A stretch of DNA of 64,000 bases from contig CP014773.1 in NCBI GenBank assembly GCA_001596135.1, forward strand, positions 868,001-932,000, read 5' to 3'. Shown one piece after another: positions 18,197 through 27,504 of this stretch. Position 1 is the first letter of the stretch. The number at the start of each line of letters is the position of its first letter. This DNA is from Mucilaginibacter sp. PAMC 26640 (GTDB taxonomy: Bacteria; Bacteroidota; Bacteroidia; Sphingobacteriales; Sphingobacteriaceae). Below the pieces are notes generated by a model. It did no database searches, had not been told where the DNA came from, and worked only from the letters and a program-made list of their open reading frames with translations. The position numbers and the translations under genes are program-made.

Positions 18197-18664
18197 ATGC
18201 AAGAGCCCAACGCGTTAAACCAAGTCGCCGAATTTCATAAAACGTTTAAACACCCGGTGGTTGACGGCCCGGCCATCCCCTCTCCGGAACGTTGTGCCTT
18301 GCGTGTATCCTTACTAGCCGAAGAGGTAAAGGAACTACAGGAAGCTATCGCCGATAACAACCTGGTGGAGATTGCCGATGCGCTTTGCGATATACAATAC
18401 GTATTGGCAGGTGCAATACTTGAGTTTGGACTTGGCGAAAAATTTAAAACTTTGTTTGATGAGGTGCACCGTTCTAACATGAGCAAGGCCTGCAAAACTA
18501 TTGAAGAAGCTCACCAAACTATAGCGCATTATAAAGCTAAAGATGGCAGCGAAGCACATTATAAAGAAGAAGAGGATTTGTTTTTAGTGTACCGCACACA
18601 GGATAACAAAACGTTAAAATCCATCAATTATTCCCCGGCAGATCTGGGCGGGATCTTATTGTAA
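18197..18664 (+). CDS. MazG/PRA-PH-type nucleoside triphosphate pyrophosphohydrolase
   Basis: A 155-residue all-alpha NTP pyrophosphatase. The metal-binding signature is visible as LLAEEVKELQEA followed by EIADALCDIQYV, the E..E...E..D arrangement of this superfamily. Such enzymes cleave canonical or damaged (d)NTPs to the monophosphate and pyrophosphate as house-cleaning; substrate preference cannot be inferred. The last 40 residues (KAKDGSEAHYKEEEDLFLV) are typical of the Bacteroidota version. It is followed by a hairpin. Confidence 0.88.
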   Translation: MQEPNALNQVAEFHKTFKHPVVDGPAIPSPERCALRVSLLAEEVKELQEAIADNNLVEIADALCDIQYVLAGAILEFGLGEKFKTLFDEVHRSNMSKACKTIEEAHQTIAHYKAKDGSEAHYKEEEDLFLVYRTQDNKTLKSINYSPADLGGILL

Positions 18665-18683
18665 ATTTTTACCCTTCTAAAGT

Positions 18684-18728
18684 GCCCGAACTTTTGTGTT
18701 CGGGCTTGTTCGGGGCTGTTCGGATTGT
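18684..18728 (+). repeat. hairpin and TGTTCGG word repeats
   Basis: GCCCGAAC (18684-18691) and GTTCGGGC (18698-18705) form a perfect 8-bp stem 19 nt after the pyrophosphohydrolase stop and could serve as a terminator. The right arm continues as repeated words (TTGTTCGGGG, CTGTTCGGAT, TTGTTTAGGG). The same word recurs at 40385-40440. Confidence 0.55.
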
Positions 18729-18785
18729 TTAGGGACGGTTTACCTAGTTTGCGCGCGAACGCGAACAAGGTTCACCAGCTTGTGA

Positions 18786-19658
18786 TCATCCAAACAAATC
18801 GCTGCTTAAATACCTGTCGCCCCTGTCGCAGGCAATAAACACGATGGTGCCGCTCTCCAGTTCTTCCGCAAGTTTCAGCGCCGCAGAACATGCCCCGCCA
18901 CTACTCATGCCCGCAAACAAACCCTCTACACGGGCCATTTTGCGGCTCATTTCGGTAGCAACGGCCTGGTCGATATCCATTATCCGGTCTACCCGGCTTG
19001 GGTCGAAGATCTTTGGGAGATATTCCTGAGGCCAGCGGCGGATGCCGGGGATAGAAGAGCCCTCGGTTGGCTGGCAACCAACAATCTGGATCTCCGGATT
19101 CATCTCCTTTAAATATTTTGAGCAGCCCATAATGGTACCGGTAGTCCCCATTGAGCTTACAAAGTGGGTAACGCCACCTGCAGTATCGCGCCAAATTTCC
19201 GGACCAGTAGTTTTATAGTGCGCCATATAGTTATCACTGTTGGCAAACTGGTTCAGCACATAATATTCGCCCGATAGCCCTCTTTCATCTGCATAATCCC
19301 TGCAGGCTTCTATACTTTCCAGCAAGGTAACCTTAGCGCCAAACGCTTCCATGGTAACCTTACGCTCCCGGGTTGAATTTGATGGCATAACCAGTTCAAT
19401 TTCCAAATCAAATAGAGCAGCTATCATCGCCAGGGCTATTCCGGTGTTACCGCTGGTGGCTTCTACCAGTTTCATCCCGGGCTTAATTTCTCCGCGCTCT
19501 ATCGCACTCCTGATCATATTCAGCGATGCGCGGTCTTTAACACTGCCGCCTGGATTATTGCCCTCCAGTTTGGCAAAAATCCGCACGTTGGGGTTGGGGT
19601 TTAGTTTGGTAAGCTCCGCCAGCGGCGTATTTCCAATTAGATCTATAATGCCTGCCAT
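18786..19658 (-). CDS. cysM: cysteine synthase B (O-acetylserine sulfhydrylase, CysM type)
   Basis: A PLP enzyme that makes L-cysteine from O-acetylserine and sulfide (or thiosulfate for CysM). The PLP lysine is Lys41 in NNPGGSVKDRAS; the substrate loop EATSGNTGIALAM and the GTTGTIMGCS phosphate-binding segment are intact. The 290-residue length and the GRRWPQEYLP-type region favour CysM over CysK. It is 10 nt downstream of cysE, so the two consecutive enzymes of cysteine synthesis form an operon. Confidence 0.93.
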   Translation of the reverse strand: MAGIIDLIGNTPLAELTKLNPNPNVRIFAKLEGNNPGGSVKDRASLNMIRSAIERGEIKPGMKLVEATSGNTGIALAMIAALFDLEIELVMPSNSTRERKVTMEAFGAKVTLLESIEACRDYADERGLSGEYYVLNQFANSDNYMAHYKTTGPEIWRDTAGGVTHFVSSMGTTGTIMGCSKYLKEMNPEIQIVGCQPTEGSSIPGIRRWPQEYLPKIFDPSRVDRIMDIDQAVATEMSRKMARVEGLFAGMSSGGACSAALKLAEELESGTIVFIACDRGDRYLSSDLFG

Positions 19659-19668
19659 AGGTTGTAAG

Positions 19669-20481
19669 CTATAAAAGTTCGTTGAGGGTACGCACGTTAA
19701 TATTTGGTGAGTGGTAAACGGTAGAGTATGGCGCTATGCTTTGCGTAAGCCAAACATTACCGCCAATGGTACAATCATGCCCGATCACAGTATCACCGCC
19801 CAAAATGGTGGCCCCGGAGTAGATCACCACATGATCTTCCACCGTTGGGTGCCGCTTGCTACCTGCATGATGCTTATGAACGCTCAGCGCCCCAAGCGTA
19901 ACACCCTGGTAAAGCTTTACATGGTTGCCAATAACGGTAGTTTCACCGATAACGATCCCGGTACCATGATCGATATAAAAATACTCGCCAATTTGAGCAG
20001 CGGGATGAATATCAATACCGGTTTTGGAGTGGGCATATTCCGTTAATATGCGCGGAACCAACGGTACGCCATAGTCAGACAAGATATGCGCCATACGGTA
20101 AAAGCAAATGGCGAAAAAACCCGGATAGGTGCGCACAACCTCAAATTCGTTATGCGCAGCGGGATCACCTTCATAAATCGACTGGATATCGGTATTTAAT
20201 GTACGATAGAGTTCGGGAAGTTCATCGAAAAAACGTTCTGACAGCGGATCGGCAACACCAGATGCACAACCCGTTGCCAGGCAAATTATTTCGCGCAGCT
20301 CTCTTTGCAAGCCAAGCGCATAGGTCTTAAGTTCCTGCGGATCTGCAAAGCCATTGTTGGCAACCTCCGGATACAACAAGCCTATAACATTCAGCGCCCA
20401 ATGTGCTATTGCTTTATTAGGCGGAACGTTCTTATTATGATTTGGCTTCTCAAATAAATGCCGGTAAAAATCATCATTCAT
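19669..20481 (-). CDS. cysE: serine O-acetyltransferase (EpsC/CysE type)
   Basis: Transfers acetyl from acetyl-CoA to L-serine, the first step of cysteine synthesis. The 270-residue protein has an N-terminal helical domain and a C-terminal hexapeptide beta helix (GIDIHPAAQIGEYFYIDHGT, then GETTVIGNHVKLYQGVTLGA). The catalytic Asp/His pair lies in YIDHGTG. It ends without the Ile-ended tail through which E. coli CysE binds CysK. It heads a two-gene operon with cysM. Confidence 0.93.
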   Translation of the reverse strand: MNDDFYRHLFEKPNHNKNVPPNKAIAHWALNVIGLLYPEVANNGFADPQELKTYALGLQRELREIICLATGCASGVADPLSERFFDELPELYRTLNTDIQSIYEGDPAAHNEFEVVRTYPGFFAICFYRMAHILSDYGVPLVPRILTEYAHSKTGIDIHPAAQIGEYFYIDHGTGIVIGETTVIGNHVKLYQGVTLGALSVHKHHAGSKRHPTVEDHVVIYSGATILGGDTVIGHDCTIGGNVWLTQSIAPYSTVYHSPNINVRTLNELL

Positions 20482-20662
20482 GGTATAGGGTAATTGGGCT
20501 TTTTTTGTTGTAAAACCAACAGCTGTTGCCGCAGCGGAGGTTCTCTATACAATAATCGACAGTCGACACTAAAGTTTTGTTTGCAAAAAGCAATCTTGAT
20601 AAATAATAGGTACAAAATAGGCATTCACAACCATTATATTCGTGTTTGATAAAACGATATTT

Positions 20663-20914
20663 ATGAACTCGAAAATATTCTCTTACAAAGTAGAAGGCAT
20701 ACTACTGGGTGTAGAAAAAGACAACCTGAAAACAAGCCCAAATTTCGACAGGAAGGCGATTATAGAGCAACTGAAAACTTTATTTGCATCAGACAATTTT
20801 AAGCCTGACGAACGGACACTTAGCTTTAAAATAAAAGATGGGCAACTTTTTATAGAAGGCCTGGCTACCGAGACTGAAGCGCCAAAGACTATCGGTTTTT
20901 TTAGCGGTAAATAA
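20663..20914 (+). CDS. hypothetical protein, 83 residues
   Basis: A small charged protein beginning MNSKIFSYKVEGILLGVEKD. No signal peptide, membrane segment or known motif. I prefer the ATG at 20663 to a GTG at 20642 in the same frame. It is divergent from cysE. No function assigned. Confidence 0.6.
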   Translation: MNSKIFSYKVEGILLGVEKDNLKTSPNFDRKAIIEQLKTLFASDNFKPDERTLSFKIKDGQLFIEGLATETEAPKTIGFFSGK

Positions 20915-21026
20915 CAACCTCGCTTTGCTCCAATTTTTACAATCATTCAGCTTTTTTTGGTGATGATATTGCGGGCGGTTTTGTAAATTAGCCATTCAAA
21001 CTGGCGATGTCTCACCCTTAGGCCAT

Positions 21027-21058
21027 TTGAATTAGCGTTGGCTAATTCAAGCCGTTTT
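21027..21058 (+). promoter_or_regulatory. perfect 10-bp inverted repeat TTGAATTAGC/GCTAATTCAA
   Basis: TTGAATTAGC (21027-21036), a GTTG loop, then GCTAATTCAA (21041-21050), followed by GCCGTTTTTG. It lies about 90 nt before the alpha/beta hydrolase start. It could be an operator, a leader hairpin, or a terminator for the small upstream gene; the short T run allows the last. Confidence 0.45.
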
Positions 21059-21139
21059 TGAAGTTACTTCCTGTTTATAAACGGGAAAACGCATCTTGAA
21101 GAATTTTTCCAAAATTTTCACTATCATAATTAAAACACC

Positions 21140-21961
21140 ATGAGCAAAATCACAGTAAAAGACGGAACCGAAATTTATTACAAAGACTGGGGAACCGGCC
21201 AACCCATTGTTTTTCATCACGGCTGGCCATTATCTGGAGATGACTGGGATGGGCAGATGATGTTCTTTCTTGAGCATGGCTACCGGGTTATAGCACATGA
21301 CCGCCGGGGCCACGGCAGATCTACCCAAACTGCGGTTGGCAACGATATGGACACCTACGCTGCTGATGTAGCCGAACTGACTGAGTTTCTGGATCTGAAA
21401 GACGCCATACACGTTGGCCATTCAACCGGCGGCGGTGAAGTGATTCGTTATGTTGCCAAATACGGCAAAGGGCGCGTGGCAAAAGCTGTACTCATTAGTG
21501 CGGTTACGCCGACAATGGCAAAATCCGAAAGTAATCCGGATGGCGTACCGATGGCAATATTTGATGAGATCCGTGAGCATACTGCAACACAACGCACCCA
21601 ATACTTTCAAGATTTTACGATTCCTTTTTATGGTTACAACCGCGAGGGTGCAAAAATATCACAGGGCGTAAAAGACAATTGGTGGCGCCAGGGTATGATG
21701 GGCGGCATCAAAGCGCACTATGATTGTGTAAAGGCTTTTTCAGAAACCGACTTTACGGAGGATTTAAAAAGCGTAGATGTGCCTGTGCTGGTACTCCATG
21801 GGGAAGACGACCAGATAGTACCGTTTGAGCTCACCGGAGCGAAAGCAGTAAAATTGGTTAAGGATGGCAAACTTATTTCATACCCAGGTTTTCCGCACGG
21901 CATGCCAACTACTGAAGCTGCTACCATTAATAAAGATCTGCTGGAATTTATAAAAGGATAA
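21140..21961 (+). CDS. alpha/beta hydrolase (non-heme chloroperoxidase/esterase type)
   Basis: A 273-residue alpha/beta fold hydrolase. Catalytic triad: Ser95 in GHSTGGGE, Asp224 in HGEDDQIVP, and His253 in GFPHGMP. The N-terminal pattern DGTEIYYKDWGTGQPIVFHH is typical of cofactor-free haloperoxidase-like enzymes, which usually act as esterases or perhydrolases. The natural substrate is unknown. It is monocistronic, ending at a strong terminator. Confidence 0.93.
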   Translation: MSKITVKDGTEIYYKDWGTGQPIVFHHGWPLSGDDWDGQMMFFLEHGYRVIAHDRRGHGRSTQTAVGNDMDTYAADVAELTEFLDLKDAIHVGHSTGGGEVIRYVAKYGKGRVAKAVLISAVTPTMAKSESNPDGVPMAIFDEIREHTATQRTQYFQDFTIPFYGYNREGAKISQGVKDNWWRQGMMGGIKAHYDCVKAFSETDFTEDLKSVDVPVLVLHGEDDQIVPFELTGAKAVKLVKDGKLISYPGFPHGMPTTEAATINKDLLEFIKG

Positions 21962-21977
21962 TTCATCGGCAATTGCT

Positions 21978-22017
21978 AAAAAAAAAGCTGCCTCGCATTA
22001 GCCGGCAGCTTTTTTTT
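21978..22017. terminator. bidirectional intrinsic terminator
   Basis: An A run, AGCTGCC (21986-21992), an 11-nt loop, GGCAGCT (22004-22010), then a T run. The flanking A and T tracts make it functional on both strands; it separates the hydrolase from the convergent methyltransferase gene. Confidence 0.85.
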
Positions 22018-22105
22018 GTACTTGGTTTTTGTTGTACCAACCTTGCATCGAGCACTATTTCTTGATTAGTGGATACAGATTTTTGCTGCCCGGTTAGCTC
22101 AACAA

Positions 22106-22825
22106 TTATTCTTTCCTGAAATAAGCATGGTTATATTGGTTACCGAACAGGCAGATGATCTGTTCCGGCTTATCAGCAAAAAACTCATCATAGGCTAGCT
22201 TTACGCCCGGGTTAATATCAAGCCCGTCGGCATTTTCTGCTTTATCGTAATAATCCATTAAGATGCAAATAGCCCCTTTTGGCATACGCGGATAGATACT
22301 TGCGAAACAATGCAGCATTACCGCCTTATGCTCAAATTTATCTCCCCCATAACCGCAATCGATGTGTACAAAAGCAATTTCGGCAGGCAGTTCATCAGGC
22401 AGGGTGGTTTTAAAATCACCTTTATGGATAACGGGGAGTTTAAGTCCGGCTTTCTTAAAATTCAGCTTCAATTCATCTTCTACACTTCCTTTATGTTTAA
22501 AGCTGGCGAAGAAGCTATCGTAAAGGTGCAATTGTTTTTTAGACTGCCGTTGTTCTATTACTTTCTCAAACAAAACGGCACACTGCCCCGTGAAACAGCC
22601 CAATTCAATCACATCGCCGGGGATACCGCTCATTATCACTCCATCTAATAAATGGTAGTAATTGATACGCTGCTCCACGGTGTTCATATCTACGCTGGTA
22701 TCAAGTTGCTGTATCTGGTAGCCCGTTTTAAGAAAGCGTAAACCTTTATTAGCAATATCTATCAATGCTGATTTTTTGCGTTGATGTACAGAAAACGGCT
22801 GTGTAGTAATGAAATGATTGTTCAT
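22106..22825 (-). CDS. TylF/MycF family class I methyltransferase
   Basis: A 239-residue protein of the macrocin O-methyltransferase family. The SAM-binding start is PGDVIELGCFTGQCAVLF, followed by YDSFFASF and a metal-binding pair near HIDCGYGGDKF. TylF-type enzymes methylate sugar hydroxyls in a Mg-dependent way; in Bacteroidota they often sit among surface-polysaccharide genes, but here the gene stands alone. Substrate unknown. Confidence 0.88.
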   Translation of the reverse strand: MNNHFITTQPFSVHQRKKSALIDIANKGLRFLKTGYQIQQLDTSVDMNTVEQRINYYHLLDGVIMSGIPGDVIELGCFTGQCAVLFEKVIEQRQSKKQLHLYDSFFASFKHKGSVEDELKLNFKKAGLKLPVIHKGDFKTTLPDELPAEIAFVHIDCGYGGDKFEHKAVMLHCFASIYPRMPKGAICILMDYYDKAENADGLDINPGVKLAYDEFFADKPEQIICLFGNQYNHAYFRKE

Positions 22826-23034
22826 AAGGTCGGATTAACTACCCAAATTTAATTATTGTTCGCAATTAAAAAATAATATATCGCAGCAAGGTGCAGATAA
22901 ATAAATAGCATAGACAGCCATCGGAAAAGCAATGGCTGGCAGATTTAAAATAATCCTAACTGATTAAAACGAGCGTAGGACCAGATATACTAAACGCACG
23001 CTTACGGGCATAGCAAACGTTAAATAAACGAGCA

Positions 23035-23063
23035 TAAAAAATGCCGCCCGGATGCGGGCAGCT
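23035..23063 (-). terminator. intrinsic terminator after the GIN-domain gene
   Basis: Read on the minus strand, GCTGCCCGCATCCGGGCGGC folds into a stem (CCCG/CGGG core, one mismatch) followed by ATTTTTT. It lies about 27 nt beyond the stop of the GIN-domain gene. Confidence 0.75.
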
Positions 23064-23089
23064 TTTGCAAATATTTGTTAAACTTTTTA

Positions 23090-23683
23090 TTAGATAGCAG
23101 TGATTTGCTTGGTTGTAACAACCGCATTTTTATTTTCGAACAGTTGTGTTACCGCGAGGTTATTGCGGGTAACATTTTGGTCAACTTCGCGGTTCAGGTT
23201 AAATTCTCCAGCAACCCCATTGATTTCTGCTTTAGCATTGTTCCTTACCAGCAAATTCAATTTAAAAGCATCGAGGCTTAAGTTTGCAAGGGCGTTATCA
23301 TGCAGGTCTACACTAAATTCTATTTTAGCCAGTGTACCGAAAGATTTGATCTGTGCGTTATCATATAATGATACCGATCGAAGGTCTTTAGCCTTTACCC
23401 AGATAATTAATTTTTCGCTTTTGTAAGAAGAAATGCGCAATACGCCACTCTTGTTTTGTATAAGTGCGCCTTCAGTATAATACTTATTATAAACCTTTAT
23501 CATGTCGGCAGGTGCATCTGTCACAAAAAGCGTTACGTTGCCGTGAACTTCTATGCTGTTGATAGAGCCCACATCACCTAATATGGTAAATGCGTCGTCG
23601 TTTATGGTATTAGCGTAGGTTGATTTGAATGATCCTGAGGCAATAATAATTGTTGCGATAAGGAATAAATTTTTAATTTTCAT
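23090..23683 (-). CDS. exported GIN domain (DUF2807) protein
   Basis: A 197-residue secreted protein. An N-terminal signal peptide (KNLFLIATIIIASGSF) precedes a region of short repeated beta strands with pattern LRSVSLYDNAQIKSFGTL and VDLHDNALANLSLDAF, which fits the single-stranded right-handed beta-helix of the GIN domain. Such proteins are abundant in Bacteroidota envelopes and may bind polymers; no activity is known. Confidence 0.85.
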   Translation of the reverse strand: MKIKNLFLIATIIIASGSFKSTYANTINDDAFTILGDVGSINSIEVHGNVTLFVTDAPADMIKVYNKYYTEGALIQNKSGVLRISSYKSEKLIIWVKAKDLRSVSLYDNAQIKSFGTLAKIEFSVDLHDNALANLSLDAFKLNLLVRNNAKAEINGVAGEFNLNREVDQNVTRNNLAVTQLFENKNAVVTTKQITAI

Positions 23684-24324
23684 TGTGTGTGTTTTTTATT
23701 TGGGCTTCTTCGTCAATTGTATTAACCGCTTTAAATACAACTAAATTAAAGGGACTTTTGCTCCATCATCGGGCAGTACTTTTACCCCTTTTAATTCTCT
23801 GCAAAGGTGAAATTAAATTAGCATCCACACATCATCTTAGTGTAATAAATACACTAATGAATAAAATCAAAATTTTTTGATTTAAAAATCATAAAACCCT
23901 ATTTTAAAGCTATTTACAATTGCAAGAAAACAAGAAAAATCTATTTCACTTACTTAAAATCTGTTTACTCCAGAACTTTGAACAAAATTTGGCGGCGTAA
24001 AAAACAGGCTTGTCGAAAGGTTTTTCTGCCGCCGTCTCAAGTAAAAACGTTACTTTTCTCTCTTGGCTGTGGCAATAAATTGGCTTATCAACTTAAACAA
24101 GATAATTATCTTGTGCGTTAGCAATAAAATCAACACATCGCCTGTCTTCTTGCAAAACACAACCAAAGAAAAGCTGACGCCTCCAAGTCTCCTAACAAGA
24201 ATGTTTCTGATGATGCCAATGCATATTTGAAAAGATCCCAGATGCTGGTATTTCAAAATAATTCCCTTTAACAATTGGTATTCGACATACCCGCAAGGCC
24301 TACGCCTGCGCTGATTAAGGGCAA
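23684..24324. other. 641-nt gap with no supported gene
   Basis: An AT-rich gap between two minus-strand genes. No convincing coding frame, RNA gene or consensus promoter was found. A weak TACAATTG-like box on the minus strand (forward CAATTGTA at 23714-23721) lies 31 nt before the GIN-domain start. A 74-codon minus-strand frame at 24050-24274 is basic and hydrophobic and is not supported. Confidence 0.5.
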
Positions 24325-25986
24325 TTAACTTTGTAGCGGAGGAGGTATTTCCATCAATATGCCGGAGAAGGCTTTATTTTCAATCGGTTCTTCTGAAGAT
24401 ACTTTACCGATAGCTCTTAACCAGACCAACTTCCCATCATTAAATCGTTTTTGACAATAAATAATGTCATACTGCCCACCTTCATCTACCGCCTTATTGA
24501 TAGCATCTATAACAGCCTGCCTATACTCGGCTGTAACCTGCTCAATTCCTTTTTCATAAGGCATAGGGTATTCTCTGTCCCATCCTGTTATTTTTGCAAA
24601 CATAGGATTGTATTTCACGGTATTGTACTTCATATTAAATGACCATATGCCAATATTTGCTGCCGACACAGCCAGCCGCAATATCGTTTCAGACTCCTCT
24701 AACTTTTGGCGGGCTATCACATGTTCCGTTATATCAATAGCAACAACGTAAATACTATCAGTTATGCCAGGCACCAATTGTATGGGTTGGTAAACCATAT
24801 CATAGTAGCGCGGCTGCAAAATTCCGTCAAAAATTAGCATTGCCCGTAATTCCGGATTGCTGTAAGGCTTTCCAGAAGTCCTCACCTCATCTAACATCCT
24901 GATGAAAGACTGGCCTCTCAATTCGGGCACTGCTGTAGTCAATGGCTTATTGATCACAGGATTAATTTTGCCCCAGTAGTCCATTATTTTTTTATTCGCT
25001 ATTTCTATAATATAATCTGGTCCGCGTAAAAAGGCAATGGCGACAGGTGCATTGTCAATTAACTTCCGCTGTTTTGCTTCACTTTGAAAAAGCTTCTTAC
25101 TTCGCTCAAAAACGCGTTGTTCCAAATCGCGGTTAAGGGCTTCGAGTTCACCTTTTGTTCTAATCAGTTCGTCATGGCTCTCTGTTATATTTTCCAGCGC
25201 GGCACTTAGTTTTACGTTGGTTGAAGCGAGGTCTTCTGCCATCGTCAGCTCCTTCATAATGGCCTGCTCAATGGCATCCTGATGCACCATTCTTTCGGTG
25301 ATGTTTTTTGTGTTCACTACTAAGTATTTACAAACGCCGCTGTAGATCACGGGTACAATCCTCATATCCCACCAACAAACGGAATCCATATTTGGCAATG
25401 CCGACGGTATATTATATTGCAAGGGTTTCATCTCAACTATTTTTTGCGAATAGATGGCTTCATGAAAAGCTTCCAGCAAAAGCGTTGGCCCCAAGCCACC
25501 TGCGTTTTTTGGACTAAACACTTCCCACAAGGTTAAACCGGTTATCTCCCTATTGGCTGTATTAGTGGCTTCCAAATAAGCGCTGTTTTGGGCAAGGATG
25601 GTAAAATCCGGCGCATTAGCTTTTAAAACAACCGTTGCCACAGGCGTTTCCAACAATAATTGCAGCAAGGGATCTTTTAAGACTTCCACATCCGCACTAC
25701 TATCTATCGATACCGCGTTGAGATGTAGTTGGCAGAATGCATCCCAACCAATGTAGCCACAAAAAACAGCAAGCGCGTTAAGCGTAAAAAGTGATGGGTT
25801 GAATTTACTCTCGGCGAAGCCATACAGCCTTTTTAGGGTAGTTTCGCTTATCCCTAACTTGGTATTTGACATGATCAAAAATGAAATTGTGCGACAATCC
25901 ATTGGCGACACGGCAGTGATTCCAGCTGCGGAGAGCGTAAGAGATTTTATCGCTTCAAGGCAGCGACTATTGACAGTGGCATTCAT
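24325..25986 (-). CDS. multi-PAS sensor protein without an output domain
   Basis: A 553-residue protein. Residues 1-95 form an N-terminal region with SNTKLGISETTLKRLYGFAE and FCGYIGWDAF, a helix-turn-helix-like pattern I recall from other Sphingobacteriaceae sensors. A first PAS-like domain covers about 110-235, a coiled coil about 240-300 (DELIRTKGELEALNRDLEQR), a second PAS about 305-430 (APVAIAFLRGPDYIIEIANK), and a third about 435-550 (AANIGIWSFNMKYNTVKYNP). It stops there: no HisKA, HATPase, GGDEF or EAL. It must act through partners or DNA, or has lost a kinase module. No membrane segment is seen. Confidence 0.85.
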   Translation of the reverse strand: MNATVNSRCLEAIKSLTLSAAGITAVSPMDCRTISFLIMSNTKLGISETTLKRLYGFAESKFNPSLFTLNALAVFCGYIGWDAFCQLHLNAVSIDSSADVEVLKDPLLQLLLETPVATVVLKANAPDFTILAQNSAYLEATNTANREITGLTLWEVFSPKNAGGLGPTLLLEAFHEAIYSQKIVEMKPLQYNIPSALPNMDSVCWWDMRIVPVIYSGVCKYLVVNTKNITERMVHQDAIEQAIMKELTMAEDLASTNVKLSAALENITESHDELIRTKGELEALNRDLEQRVFERSKKLFQSEAKQRKLIDNAPVAIAFLRGPDYIIEIANKKIMDYWGKINPVINKPLTTAVPELRGQSFIRMLDEVRTSGKPYSNPELRAMLIFDGILQPRYYDMVYQPIQLVPGITDSIYVVAIDITEHVIARQKLEESETILRLAVSAANIGIWSFNMKYNTVKYNPMFAKITGWDREYPMPYEKGIEQVTAEYRQAVIDAINKAVDEGGQYDIIYCQKRFNDGKLVWLRAIGKVSSEEPIENKAFSGILMEIPPPLQS

Positions 25987-26529
25987 CGTGCGGGCATCAT
26001 TAATAAATTAATAAAACAATTTAATAACCAGCAATGAAAACAAAATATGTCCGGATACAGTGGGGATCAGCATCCGGTAAGGTTTGCGAAACATACAGGT
26101 TGTCCATTAATAAGTAAATATTAATAATAGGCTATGAAGTAATACTTTTTAAATAAAAAATGTTTCAAGTATTAAACTTTTTATTAACTCAAAAAAGGCG
26201 TTAGGATTTGTATCGCTTTTAAGAAATTGGGTTTAACTTTTGTGGCGGATAAATGCAGCAAAATCAAACGCTACAGTTGCGACAAATGCATTCAATTTTT
26301 GGTAGTCTGCACGGCTGCGGATGTCATCTTATTTCATTTGATCAGCTTTGTTGTTTTAGGTAATCAGCTATTACCGCTTTATGGCAGAACTGCACCAGTT
26401 CGTAACAATTAAAATACACCGCTACGCTATTATTAATGTTGCGGTAACATAAACGTGAAACGCTTCACGGAGATTTGAGCCAGTATAAGCAATTTGAGCT
26501 TTCTTCTATATATCAAATATACCCCACGC
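25987..26529. other. 543-nt AT-rich gap between divergent genes
   Basis: It separates the PAS protein (minus) from the phosphatase (plus). No frame worth calling was found. Near the right end GTGAA-ACGC-TTCAC (around 26455-26470) makes a small hairpin about 60 nt before the phosphatase ATG. No full TAnnTTTG promoter box was seen. Confidence 0.4.
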
Positions 26530-27501
26530 ATGAAACGCAGAGATTTTGTAAAGCAAACCACCCTAACTACCCTTGGCGCATCGTTAATAGCACCGCTCAG
26601 CGCACTAGCCGGCCCCGCAGTTACTCATCTCGATAGTGACGACCTTTCGCCCAGTGCATCGCTTAAAAACGGCTACCCTTTAAATTTCCTGGCTATTGGA
26701 GATTGGGGCCGCAATGGCGAATTCGACCAAACAGAGGTGGCCAAACAAATGGGCTTATGGGCAGCTACTAATCCTAACAATTTTGTAATCTCTGTGGGTG
26801 ACAATTTTTATCCGCTAGGGGTGATAAGCGAGAATGACCCGTTGTGGCATTACTCTTTTGAAAGCATCTATACAGCGCACTCCCTGCAATGCGACTGGTA
26901 CCCCATATTAGGCAATCATGATTATGGCGCTGACCCCGATGCACAAATCCGCTACGGCAAAATAAGCCGCCGGTGGAAAATGCCTGCACGCTATTACACC
27001 AAAGAAGTGGCCCTGGCAAAAGATGCCAAAGCTTTGTTTGTAATGATCGATACCGACCCCTTTCTTTTTGAGAGCAAGAAGGATTACGTGGCCGAACAGA
27101 TGGCCTGGCTCAACAACACCCTTGCCAATGCAACTGCCGATGTAAAATGGAAAATTGTGGTTGGGCACCACCCCTATTATACCGTTGGCCCGCGTATGAA
27201 AAATTATGATACGCTAACTTTGCGCAAAGCTATGACCGATGTTTTTGAAAAGCACAAAGTAGATGTTTACCTCTCCGGGCATGATCATTCCCTGCAGCAC
27301 CTTAAACCGGATGGTTATACGCACCAGTTTATATCCGGTGCAGGTTCTGAACTTACTCCTGTCACTACCGGAATTCCGTACAGCCGCTTCGCAGCATCAG
27401 AACATGGCTTTATGTACTTTTCAGTAAGTGCTAATAGCTTTAAAGTAAGTGCGATTAACATGGCGGGCAAGGTGCTGTATGAAACGGAGCTTAAGAAGTA
27501 A
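26530..27501 (+). CDS. exported metallophosphoesterase (purple/tartrate-resistant acid phosphatase type)
   Basis: About 323 residues. The start at 26530 gives a twin-arginine-like signal peptide (MKRRDFVKQTTLTTLGASLI), which supports it over an in-frame upstream ATG at 26494. Metal-binding motifs in order: IGDWGRNG, VGDNFYP, LGNHDYG, VGHHPYYT and SGHDHSLQH, the five blocks of calcineurin-like phosphatases, closest to the acid phosphatase type 5 group. It likely hydrolyses phosphomonoesters in the periplasm after Tat export. Convergent with the sialate esterase, 3 nt between stops. Confidence 0.92.
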   Translation: MKRRDFVKQTTLTTLGASLIAPLSALAGPAVTHLDSDDLSPSASLKNGYPLNFLAIGDWGRNGEFDQTEVAKQMGLWAATNPNNFVISVGDNFYPLGVISENDPLWHYSFESIYTAHSLQCDWYPILGNHDYGADPDAQIRYGKISRRWKMPARYYTKEVALAKDAKALFVMIDTDPFLFESKKDYVAEQMAWLNNTLANATADVKWKIVVGHHPYYTVGPRMKNYDTLTLRKAMTDVFEKHKVDVYLSGHDHSLQHLKPDGYTHQFISGAGSELTPVTTGIPYSRFAASEHGFMYFSVSANSFKVSAINMAGKVLYETELKK

Positions 27502-27504
27502 AAA

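Noticed and set aside
24050..24274. 74-codon minus-strand frame in the gap before the GIN-domain gene
   Set aside because: The peptide is an irregular mix of basic and hydrophobic stretches with no start context, promoter or recognisable family; it looks like a chance frame in AT-rich DNA.
26494..26529. Upstream start of the metallophosphoesterase at 26494
   Set aside because: It would add 12 residues ahead of the twin-arginine motif and spoil an otherwise standard Tat signal.
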